Source: Nostocales cyanobacterium LEGE 12452 | GTDB lineage: Bacteria > Cyanobacteriota > Cyanobacteriia > Cyanobacteriales > Nostocaceae | NCBI GenBank assembly: GCA_015206945.1 | Contig: JADEXV010000036.1 | Span: 1-43,482, forward strand | Length of the DNA: 43,482 nucleotides | Direction of reading: 5' to 3' | Shown: piece by piece, positions 27,122-35,423 of the stretch | Numbering within the stretch: the first letter of the stretch is position 1 | How the letters are laid out: each line of letters starts with the position of its first letter | Notes under the pieces: model-generated | Told to the model about the DNA's origin: nothing | The model's database searches: none | Seen by the model: the letters and a program-made list of their open reading frames with translations, nothing else | Position numbers and translations under genes: made by a program

Positions 27122-28034
27122 AACCAAATCCCTCTTTACCTTCCATAATTTTTACACCTGGAAGCCCAGAAACTAACTTCTCCTTAAATCTCATATAGTT
27201 TAATTTCTCATCCTCATACCACCAAGAGTATTTTTGCTTAATTTCTTCAGCTTCTTGGCGAGTTGATGCTATGAGAGAACGACTATTGCTAGCATGAAAA
27301 GCTTGAATTACAATCCTATCAGCGATGGCTAGTTTTGCAATAAATGCAGCCTCATCAGTTGCGATATTAGGAAGTAAAGGGGTAATAGTGATAGAAATTT
27401 TAGGAAGAAAACCGTTGAAGTAATCAATGCTTTGTTTTATTTTAGTGATAGCATTTAGTCTAGCTTTAATACTGGGCGATCGCGGTTCAAAATCTTTCCT
27501 CACTAATTCACTCCCAGTCGGAATACTCATATTAATTCGCAATCGCTGAAATCGTTGTAAATAATCAATATCTCTAACGATAATTGGGCTACGAGTTTGA
27601 ATTACTAATGTTGGACGATAATCAACCATGACTTCTAACAAACTACGAGTAAGTTGATGTTTAGACTCTAGTGGTTGATAAGGATCTGTAACGCTACTCA
27701 TGTAAATTCTAGGAGGCTGATGAGGATTTTTTTTGTACCATTTATCTAACTCTTTAGCTAAAATTTCAGCAGCATTTTCTTTATAAATTACCCATTTACC
27801 CCAATCTTGGCGCATTTGCGAATTAGGGCTAAAGACCGCAGCATAGCAATAACTACAACCATATTGACAACCCCTATAAGGATTCAGAGTAAAATCATAA
27901 GCAGCAATAAAACCTGTAGCTTTTGTTAAGAGGGATTTAGCATTTTGTGTATAAACATTGGCATCTCCAAACTTTTCTCTGACTAATTTGGTAGGAATGC
28001 ATTCGCAATAACCTTCATATTTTGGTTGTGCCAT
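27114..28034 (-). CDS. SPL-type radical SAM protein
   Basis: The 306-aa protein carries the radical SAM cluster-binding motif CxxxCxxC in the sequence LNPYRGCQYGCSYCYAA, the form typical of the SplB/Rv2578c-like branch. Downstream it has PRIYMSSVTDPYQPLE, LVIQTRSPIIVRDIDYL and INMSIPTGSELVRKDFEP, which are also characteristic. Spore photoproduct lyase itself repairs DNA, but most cyanobacterial members lack a known substrate. Its stop overlaps the start of the following methyltransferase-like gene, so the pair probably modifies a common substrate, by inference. Confidence 0.88.
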   Translation of the reverse strand: MAQPKYEGYCECIPTKLVREKFGDANVYTQNAKSLLTKATGFIAAYDFTLNPYRGCQYGCSYCYAAVFSPNSQMRQDWGKWVIYKENAAEILAKELDKWYKKNPHQPPRIYMSSVTDPYQPLESKHQLTRSLLEVMVDYRPTLVIQTRSPIIVRDIDYLQRFQRLRINMSIPTGSELVRKDFEPRSPSIKARLNAITKIKQSIDYFNGFLPKISITITPLLPNIATDEAAFIAKLAIADRIVIQAFHASNSRSLIASTRQEAEEIKQKYSWWYEDEKLNYMRFKEKLVSGLPGVKIMEGKEGFGYE

Positions 28035-28100
28035 GTGAATCCTGATATTTATTGAGAGGGAATTAACACACCCTACTTCTTATGATTCCCATTTTTATTT

Positions 28101-28880
28101 TTAAATTACTTCACCAAGGTGTACGCTAGTGCGATAGACCATATAGACAAAACCACTTTCATCACGAAAGCGCTGATATAATTCTTGAAAACTATCAATA
28201 ATCTGTTCGTATGCCGAGCCTTCACGCGGAAGGTAAGAAACACTCATTGCTCGTCCAATAAGTCCAGTTAAATCTAACTGTTGTCTATAAGTAAAATTAT
28301 ATTCACGGATATTAATAAAATAGGGAGTAACTAACAATGGCTCTACCGACTGCATTCGAGATTCTGCTGGATGATTATTAGATGCTTCACGGACTATTCG
28401 GCTATATTCTGTAGTTAACGCATCTTCTCGATCGCGGTTATTCCACACCACAGCCAAGCGTGCTGATGGTTTTAAAATGCGGTGAAATTCCAATAAAGTG
28501 GGTTCGGGATTGAACCAGTGGAAAGCTTGAAAACAAGTAACTAAATCAACTGAATTATCAGGTAGTTGGGTAAATTCTGCTGTTCCATCACGAAACTCAA
28601 TCAAAGGATGTGGTTTAGCAGTTTCTCGCATCGCCGCGTTTGGTTCTATGGCTATGACATTAACCCCCCGTTCAGCTAACAATCTTGAAGAAATTCCTGT
28701 ACCTGCACCAATATCTGCTGCTACGAGTTGTGAATTTTCACCTAATCCTTCCAAGATAATATCAATTGCATGTGCGGGGTAACTTGGTCGATATTTTACA
28801 TAATTCTCTGCTCTGTCAGAAAATCGGTTGAGTGGGTTTAAGGTATGTAAGGGGGTTGTTTCAGGATTAATTTGGCTCAT
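28101..28880 (-). CDS. Class I SAM-dependent methyltransferase
   Basis: The 259-aa protein has the UbiE/methyltransferase-11 type fold: RFSDRAENYVKYRPSYP start, motif I VAADIGAGTGISSRLLAERG, acidic loop IAIEPN, and NSVDLVTCFQAFHWFNPEP as motif IV. Downstream is SARLAVVWNNRDRED. The substrate is unknown. It precedes the radical SAM gene on the same strand by 66 bp and may belong to that cluster. It is divergent from the ParA-like gene. Confidence 0.88.
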   Translation of the reverse strand: MSQINPETTPLHTLNPLNRFSDRAENYVKYRPSYPAHAIDIILEGLGENSQLVAADIGAGTGISSRLLAERGVNVIAIEPNAAMRETAKPHPLIEFRDGTAEFTQLPDNSVDLVTCFQAFHWFNPEPTLLEFHRILKPSARLAVVWNNRDREDALTTEYSRIVREASNNHPAESRMQSVEPLLVTPYFINIREYNFTYRQQLDLTGLIGRAMSVSYLPREGSAYEQIIDSFQELYQRFRDESGFVYMVYRTSVHLGEVI

Positions 28881-28979
28881 AGGTTTTTATGGAAAAGTAA
28901 AAATGAATCTGTTAGCTGAGCATATTTTCAGGGAAACATAAAGATGTAGCCTATGAAATGCGTTAATCTACCAGAAATT

Positions 28980-29834
28980 ATGACAGCTAAAGTGATAAGC
29001 ATTTGTAACCTCAAGGGTGGAGTTGGCAAAACTACCATCGTGATGGCATTAGCGGAATATTTAGCCGGCGATACCATGTATGGTAAGCGAGTGCTGGTTA
29101 TTGACCTTGATCCTCAGTGTAATTTAACGAATATTTTAATGTCAGAAGATGTATGGTTTAGCCAATTTGAAAGGAATAAGTTGACTTTACCTTATTTATT
29201 TAAACAACCTAAAGATTATTTGGAAAATTTGGATAATGAGAGCTTTATAGCTAAACGAGATATTTCTAATATAAAAGCTAAATTTAAATCTTTACACCTT
29301 ATACCTAGCAGTCCTATATTATTTGAAATTCAAGAAGAATTACCTGAAGGATTTTATTATAATCTAGGATTAAAACCGATTGATTTACTAAAAGAACTTA
29401 TAAAAATTTTATCCAAAAATTATGATTATGTTTTGATTGATTGCCCACCAACAATTAACAAAACAATTAAAAGTGCATTTTTAGCCAGTGATTTTTGTAT
29501 TTTGCCTTGTACCCCTAACCGTATGTCAATTGGTGGATTAAGATTAATCCTAAGACATATTAAAAAGTTTAATAATGAAAATGGGCATAATTTAAAATCT
29601 TTAGGAACTTTAATATCTAGATTTAATGTATCTAGAGCTAATGAAAATCAATTGGTTGAGTTGATTATGAATAGCTCTGATTTTCCATCAGTATTTAAAA
29701 CTAAAATTGCTGAAAGAGCACAATTAGCTAAAAATTTGGATTTTGGAGAAAAGTTGACGTATAAGCAAAAATATGGGGATTTGTATGACTCTCTAAAAGA
29801 TTTTGCTCAAGAAGTGATTCAGAGAGTTAGGTAA
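28980..29834 (+). CDS. Orphan ParA-family ATPase
   Basis: The protein starts MTAKVISICNLKGGVGKTT, the deviant Walker A motif (KGGVGKTT) of ParA/MinD ATPases. VLVIDLDPQCNLT (Walker A') and YDYVLIDCPPTINKT (Walker B) follow. From ATG 28980 it is about 284 aa. An in-frame ATG at 28953 would add nine residues, and neither start has a strong ribosome-binding site. No ParB gene or parS-like iteron lies beside it, and only a 17-codon open frame follows before the convergent Rpn-family gene. The coding sequence is AT-rich and lacks HIP1 sites, which suggests plasmid or mobile origin. A role in positioning cellular cargo is equally possible. Confidence 0.88.
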   Translation: MTAKVISICNLKGGVGKTTIVMALAEYLAGDTMYGKRVLVIDLDPQCNLTNILMSEDVWFSQFERNKLTLPYLFKQPKDYLENLDNESFIAKRDISNIKAKFKSLHLIPSSPILFEIQEELPEGFYYNLGLKPIDLLKELIKILSKNYDYVLIDCPPTINKTIKSAFLASDFCILPCTPNRMSIGGLRLILRHIKKFNNENGHNLKSLGTLISRFNVSRANENQLVELIMNSSDFPSVFKTKIAERAQLAKNLDFGEKLTYKQKYGDLYDSLKDFAQEVIQRVR

Positions 29835-29930
29835 ATAAATGGACATATCAGAAATTACAAATTTATTAAGGGCGATTTCACAATTTATAAAATATACAGC
29901 TTTAAAAGTAAATTGTTTTTATTAATTCCT

Positions 29931-30734
29931 CTATTGCTGCTCTAACCAAGCTATCAAATCAGCAATTTCGGCAAAATCAAGCAGTTCCTCTGCCAAATTT
30001 TCTAACTGTTCAGCAGATAAATTCCGAACCTGCTCAACTAATGATCCATCAATATCACCAAAGCGCCGTTTAAGTAAACGACTAATCAATTTAAACGCTT
30101 CCTTTTGAACGATATCTTGATAAATTACAGATTCTTTCATAATATCTTCCCGTATAAATTGCCGAACCAAATCCTTGTCAAACCGCAAACCCGCCAGAAT
30201 TTCTACACAACCCGCAATATTTTGTCGCTCCTCCTTATCTGGAATTGTAGCGACTTGTTCAGCCACTTGTGCCAGTAAAGTTTGTGGCGAGTCAGTTCGC
30301 GTCAAACTTGTTAAAGGTAACAGCGCCGGATTAGCTAAAAATAGTGTTGAATCTTGCTCCCAAAGACGAACAACCTGATATTGGTGAATCGTCGTGTTGT
30401 CCCGATATTCTTCAGTAAAAGCAATTTCATTAGTAGTTTCCTGCAAAAAGATTAGCACTTGCACTACAGGACAACGGTATTGACGCTTCAACCTCACAGA
30501 ATAATCGAGCATTCGGAAATTAAGCGCCGGATTAGATTTTGCCAAAGTTTGAAATTCAATGTGCAAAATTTGGTTAGCTGCTTGCAAAAATGTCACAGAA
30601 TCCGCGCGAATTGGTTCAAGCGTGAGTTCCGTTTTTAAGACTTCAATTTCTTGCACCTCTATCCCAAGTAACCAACGCACAAACTCGGCTGGGTACTGTT
30701 CAGCTAAATATTTACAAGCGTTGTCGTAACTCAC
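29931..30734 (-). CDS. Rpn-family putative nuclease with DUF4351 tail (intact)
   Basis: This is the intact member of the Rpn-like family in the window. The N-terminal core has VSYDNACKYLAEQYPAEFVRWLLG, PIRADSVTFLQ and the LHIEFQT strand of a PD-(D/E)XK-like fold, then FRMLDYSVRL and VVRLWEQD. The C-terminal third contains ESVIYQDIVQKEAFKLISRLLKRRFG and a DUF4351-like end. The GTG start at 30734, behind AGGAG, gives 267 aa and the conserved N-terminus. An upstream ATG at 30791 would cross the groEL terminator and add a basic stretch foreign to the family. It is also a useful template for interpreting the two broken copies. Confidence 0.85.
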   Translation of the reverse strand: MSYDNACKYLAEQYPAEFVRWLLGIEVQEIEVLKTELTLEPIRADSVTFLQAANQILHIEFQTLAKSNPALNFRMLDYSVRLKRQYRCPVVQVLIFLQETTNEIAFTEEYRDNTTIHQYQVVRLWEQDSTLFLANPALLPLTSLTRTDSPQTLLAQVAEQVATIPDKEERQNIAGCVEILAGLRFDKDLVRQFIREDIMKESVIYQDIVQKEAFKLISRLLKRRFGDIDGSLVEQVRNLSAEQLENLAEELLDFAEIADLIAWLEQQ

Positions 30735-30751
30735 CCTTCTTCTCCTCACAC

Positions 30752-30788
30752 AAAAAAACAGCCGCCTCCACAAGGGAAGCAGCTGTTT
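30752..30788 (-). terminator. Rho-independent terminator of groESL
   Basis: On the minus strand AAACAGCTGCTTCC pairs with GGAGGCGGCTGTTT (two G-T wobbles) around a short loop, followed by a run of T. It begins 22 nt after the groEL stop. Its presence argues against extending the next gene upstream to 30791. Confidence 0.85.
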
Positions 30789-30809
30789 CACAAATTATGT
30801 AACTACGTA

Positions 30810-32450
<1,641 letters not shown>

Positions 32451-32485
32451 CTAAATTCCGGGAGTAAGTCAATTTTTTTCTTGAA

Positions 32486-32513
32486 TTGGGCATTGGGTAT
32501 TGGGCATTGGGCA
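32486..32513. repeat. TTGGGCA heptanucleotide tandem repeat in the groES-groEL spacer
   Basis: Four 7-bp units (TTGGGCA, TTGGGTA, TTGGGCA, TTGGGCA) lie within the groES-groEL intergenic region. They belong to the same short tandem repeat class as 247-281 but are shifted and slightly different in sequence. Confidence 0.8.
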
Positions 32514-32553
32514 TTGTCTTTGACATTCCCTATTGCTTATTCCCCACTCCCCA

Positions 32554-32865
32554 CTAGATAACAACTGCTAAAATATCTTTTTCAGAAAGCAGTACATATT
32601 CTTCGGTGCCGAGCTTGATGTCAGTACCAGCGTACTTAGAGTACAGCACCTTATCGCCGACTTTAATTTCCAATTCCTGACGGTTTCCATCGTCATTACG
32701 CTTGCCAGGACCAAGGGCAACTACTTCCCCTACTTGGGGCTTTTCCTTGGCGGTATCGGGCAAATACAGACCACCTGCGGTCTTTTCCTCAGAGGCGCTC
32801 ACTTTTACGAAAACGCGATCGCCTAAAGGTTTAACTGTAGAAACGCTTAGAGATAAAGCAGCCAT
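32554..32865 (-). CDS. groS: Co-chaperonin GroES
   Basis: GroES caps the GroEL ring. The 103-aa sequence has [34 protein letters not shown] with the mobile loop, [10 protein letters not shown] and [34 protein letters not shown] is 9 nt before the ATG. It is first in the operon and sits behind the CIRCE and K-box elements. Confidence 0.98.
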   Translation of the reverse strand: MAALSLSVSTVKPLGDRVFVKVSASEEKTAGGLYLPDTAKEKPQVGEVVALGPGKRNDDGNRQELEIKVGDKVLYSKYAGTDIKLGTEEYVLLSEKDILAVVI

Positions 32866-32883
32866 AATTATTTTCTCCAGAGT

Positions 32884-32910
32884 TTAGCACTCTCAACTCC
32901 TGAGTGCTAA
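32884..32910 (-). promoter_or_regulatory. CIRCE operator (HrcA binding site)
   Basis: Perfect consensus TTAGCACTC-N9-GAGTGCTAA lies 19 nt upstream of the groES start. HrcA is expected to repress groESL here. The right arm overlaps the predicted -10 box, which explains repression by promoter occlusion. Confidence 0.95.
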
Positions 32911-32938
32911 TTTACCGAAAAGTGGCGTCCAATGGCAA
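32909..32938 (-). promoter_or_regulatory. Predicted groESL promoter
   Basis: Reading the minus strand, a -35 of TTGCCA (32933-32938) and a -10 of TAAATT (32909-32914) are separated by 18 bp. The -10 shares bases with the CIRCE right arm. Predicted from sequence only. Confidence 0.55.
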
Positions 32939-32949
32939 GAATGCCTTGA

Positions 32950-32965
32950 GTACGGGTTCCCGAAC
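32950..32965 (-). promoter_or_regulatory. K-box-like element upstream of groESL
   Basis: The minus strand reads GTTCGG-GAAC-CCGTAC, an exact match to the K-box consensus GTTCGG-NNAN-CCNNAC, reported as I recall for light- and heat-responsive groE transcription in cyanobacteria. It lies just upstream of the predicted -35 box. Confidence 0.7.
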
Positions 32966-33164
32966 TAGAGAGTCATAGATGTACTTAAGTATAAATGCTT
33001 AATTATTTCTACCTTTCAGGTTTTGTTCTGAAAGTTACGAAGAGAGTAAGGGTAAGGAGTTAAGAGTTATGAGAATTCTTTCCTATTCCCTGTTCCCCAC
33101 TCCCAGTCAACTTTATTTGCAAAGCTTGCAAATTGTTATAGAACTGTAATCAGGGAGCCGCTCG

Positions 33165-33637
33165 ATGAGTAACAATACAGTGACAGCGATCCACTCCAGC
33201 CATCAAATTCCCAAAACCACTAAGTCTCTGGAACATAAGACCCTGAGTAATTATGTAGAAAGTTTAGGACTTGCAAAAATTCAGCGACACATTTTTATTT
33301 GCGCTGACCAGGCAATTGCTGCTCAAAACGAGCTAGTCTGGAATTCTGGGATTACTTAAAAAAGCGACTTAAAGATTTAAAACTCAATGAGCCGCACTAA
33401 AGTCATTCTATCTGCGTCTATAAAACTAAAGCCAATTGCTTGCGTGTTTCTTGTTCTAGACCGATAATGGTGGTTTACCCTGATGGTGTCTGGTATCGCC
33501 AAGCAAACCCGGAAGTTACCCTGCGGATTATCCGAGAACACTGAATAGGCAATAAGGTGGTAGAAGAATATACGTTTTCAATCCATCTTTTGCCAGAAAC
33601 TTCCCTAGTTTCTTGTGAACACCTCATAGAGGCTTAA
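33165..33637 (+). pseudogene. Decayed (2Fe-2S) ferredoxin-like (thioredoxin-fold) gene
   Basis: The first frame starts at ATG 33165 and reads to LGLAKIQRHIFICADQA, the conserved N-terminus of a cyanobacterial thioredoxin-like 2Fe-2S ferredoxin family. The frame then shifts. From 33347 the other frame reads WDYLKKRLKDLKLNEPH, an in-frame TAA (33398-33400), then KTKANCLRVSCSRPIMVV, YPDGVWYRQANPEVTLRII, a TGA at the end of REH, and IGNKVVEEYTFSIHLLPETS to TAA 33637. The family's cysteine pair after CADQ has also been lost. This is a clear pseudogene with one frameshift and two stops, between groES and the response regulator. Confidence 0.85.
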
Positions 33638-33965
33638 CAACCAAAAGATATGGTATAGCAGTAAGCTTTAAGAAAGTGCGGGTTGGTTTTGAGGTAGGGT
33701 CATCTTTAAGCCAATACTTACTTGTGAGTCCGAAAGATTATTATTTAATCAGTGTTTTTTACCCCGCCCCTTTCAAAGCGATATATAATAGCGCATTATA
33801 GATACTACTGCTATACGTATCCTTGCTGGACTTCTGCTATCGAGCTACTAGTCTATTGAAAGTGCTCGGCATTTTTGAGACTTCGAGACAGTAAAGGCAA
33901 GTTAAGTAGGAAAAAGGACAACATCTCGAATAACCCACCATAGAGGATAAATATTCAAGACTTTG
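33638..33965. other. 328-bp intergenic region upstream of the response regulator
   Basis: No gene found. A TATAAT at 33784-33789 may be a -10 box, but no good -35 lies at the right spacing. AGAGGA at about 33942-33947 is too far from the nearest start to be a clear ribosome-binding site. Confidence 0.4.
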
Positions 33966-34643
33966 ATGGACCGAAGCGCGACAAGTGCCACTGCTATGAA
34001 AGAGCCCAGCATGAAAGATCACAAACGACTTCTATTGATTGATGATGACCCTAACCTCATCTTGCTGGTGAAGGATTACTTAGAATTCCGGGGATATGAA
34101 GTCATCACCGCTGAAAATGGACGTGAAGCTCTGGAAATTTTAGAGCAAGATGTTCCAGACATGATCATCTGCGATGTGATGATGCCGGAAATGGACGGAT
34201 ATACTTTTGTGGAACAAGTCCGGCAAAACGAACGCACCAGCTGGATTCCGGTTCTTTTCCTTTCAGCTAAGGGACAAAGTGCAGACCGAGTTAAGGGTCT
34301 GAATAAAGGTGCTGATGTTTATATGGTCAAGCCCTTTGAACCAGAAGAACTCGTAGCGCAAGTTGAATCCTCGCTGAAACAAACTATCCGTTGGAAAGAA
34401 CACCAAGCTAAAGGAGGCGAAAACGGTTCCCGCATCCAGGTTCCCTTCGATGTGCAATTAACCCCAACCGAACTGAAAGTAGTCCAGTTTGTCGCTAGGG
34501 GTTTAGCTAACCGGGAAATTGCTGAAGAACTAAATGTTAGTCAGCGCACGGTTGAAAGTCATGTGTCCAATATGTTGGGCAAAACCAATCTCCATAACCG
34601 CACTGAACTAGCGCGGTGGGCGATTGAAAATCAAATGGCTTAA
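33966..34643 (+). CDS. NarL/LuxR-type response regulator, possibly Rre1/Ycf29
   Basis: The product has an N-terminal receiver (KRLLLIDDDPNLILLVKDYL, phospho-acceptor Asp in DMIICDVMMPEMDGYTF, Lys in YMVKPFEP). The C-terminal LuxR-type helix-turn-helix has TPTELKVVQFVARGLANREIAEELNVSQRTVESHVSNML. The domain order and sequence style recall Rre1 (Ycf29), a conserved cyanobacterial stress regulator, but I cannot verify orthology. The start is uncertain: ATG 33966, 33996 and 34011 are all in frame. The conserved receiver begins at 34011, so the shorter form is quite possible. A link to the groESL operon 1 kb away is only suggestive. Confidence 0.88.
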   Translation: MDRSATSATAMKEPSMKDHKRLLLIDDDPNLILLVKDYLEFRGYEVITAENGREALEILEQDVPDMIICDVMMPEMDGYTFVEQVRQNERTSWIPVLFLSAKGQSADRVKGLNKGADVYMVKPFEPEELVAQVESSLKQTIRWKEHQAKGGENGSRIQVPFDVQLTPTELKVVQFVARGLANREIAEELNVSQRTVESHVSNMLGKTNLHNRTELARWAIENQMA

Positions 34644-34661
34644 ACAAAGTTAAGAGTTAAA

Positions 34662-34694
34662 AGTTAGGAGTTATGAATTTTTTAACTCCTAACT
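34662..34694. terminator. 12-bp hairpin between convergent genes (AACTCCT repeat family)
   Basis: AGTTAGGAGTTA and TAACTCCTAACT are perfectly complementary around a 9-nt T-rich loop. It lies between the convergent response regulator and NIL-domain genes and probably terminates both. Flanking partial repeat units extend it. Confidence 0.7.
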
Positions 34695-34712
34695 CCTAAC
34701 TCCTAAGTAAAT

Positions 34713-35021
34713 CTACCAACCATCTTCTTCAGGGCTGGATTGGTGGAAAACTTCTAAATCCAGTTCATCCAGGTAAGTTAGGGCGCTTTCAATCTGAGAA
34801 ACAGTACCTTGCAGTTCCAGAGCGAAGCAGCTATATTGTGGCACGTTTGCGCTTACCTGAGCATCAGCAATAATGACTGTGACACCATAGTGAGAAACCA
34901 GTCGTGAAATGACTGGTTCCTCATGCAAATTTTTAGGAATGAGAACTTGGATACGAGTTTTGGTGCGTCTATTATCTAAAATATCTGTATTAGATTTTAC
35001 TTCTTTATTTGGAATTGCCAT
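34713..35021 (-). CDS. NIL-domain protein
   Basis: The 102-aa protein is a single NIL domain (ferredoxin-like, ACT-related fold): KTRIQVLIPKNLHEEPVISRLVSHYGVTVIIADAQVS and SCFALELQGTVSQIESALTYL. NIL domains occur at the end of methionine ABC transporter ATPases and, alone, in cyanobacteria next to sulfur or iron genes. The role of stand-alone forms is unknown. It is convergent with the response regulator. Confidence 0.85.
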   Translation of the reverse strand: MAIPNKEVKSNTDILDNRRTKTRIQVLIPKNLHEEPVISRLVSHYGVTVIIADAQVSANVPQYSCFALELQGTVSQIESALTYLDELDLEVFHQSSPEEDGW

Positions 35022-35423
35022 TCTAGCTTCCTACTCGAATTCTGGGATAGGGGGTTTCGCTTTGCACAATTCTTTTAACACTAGCGTCACTTATCCCACG
35101 CAGGCAAGCAAGAAAGTATTTGCCTTTGCAAACCATTAATCTAGATGTAGTAAATGTGAAGAATTGCCCATAATTCGGTATTTATGAGGTTAATTGTTAT
35201 TTTATAGTGATTTTCGAGCAAATTGAATATGGCGAATCTGTAGGGTTACAACAATTGTTGTAACCCTAATTTATTATGTATGAAATTTAATACTGAAGGG
35301 AGAAATGCTATATATGTTACTTCGTAAAAATTTTAGGGAACTCTATTAATAGAACCTTATAGATTTAACCCTCTGCTTAGATATCAATAAAAATCGATTT
35401 TTTAGGATATTTACTTCTGTGTA
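35022..35423. other. 402-bp region between divergent NIL and kinase genes
   Basis: No gene found. It holds a perfect 28-bp palindrome (listed separately) and otherwise AT-rich DNA. The promoter of the kinase gene probably lies to the right of the palindrome, but no firm call is possible. Confidence 0.45.
35241..35268. repeat. Perfect 28-bp palindrome
   Basis: Arm TAGGGTTACAACAA is followed directly by its exact complement. As RNA it would form a 12-bp stem with a 4-nt AAUU loop, and AATTTATTA follows. It could be a dimeric-regulator operator, an intrinsic hairpin or a mobile repeat remnant. Confidence 0.7.

Noticed and set aside
29837..29890. Short open frame after the ParA-like gene
   Set aside because: Starts MDISEITNLLRAIS but stops after 17 codons. 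It could be the stump of a lost partner gene, but there is too little to support a call.
30744..30752. TCTCCTCACAC resembling the core of the small RNA Yfr1
   Set aside because: It is just the reverse complement of the Rpn-gene ribosome-binding site beside the groEL terminator, and the Yfr1 hairpin is absent.
30735..30791. Upstream ATG extension of the Rpn-family gene
   Set aside because: It would run through the groEL terminator hairpin and adds a basic stretch not seen in the family. GTG 30734 with AGGAG fits better.
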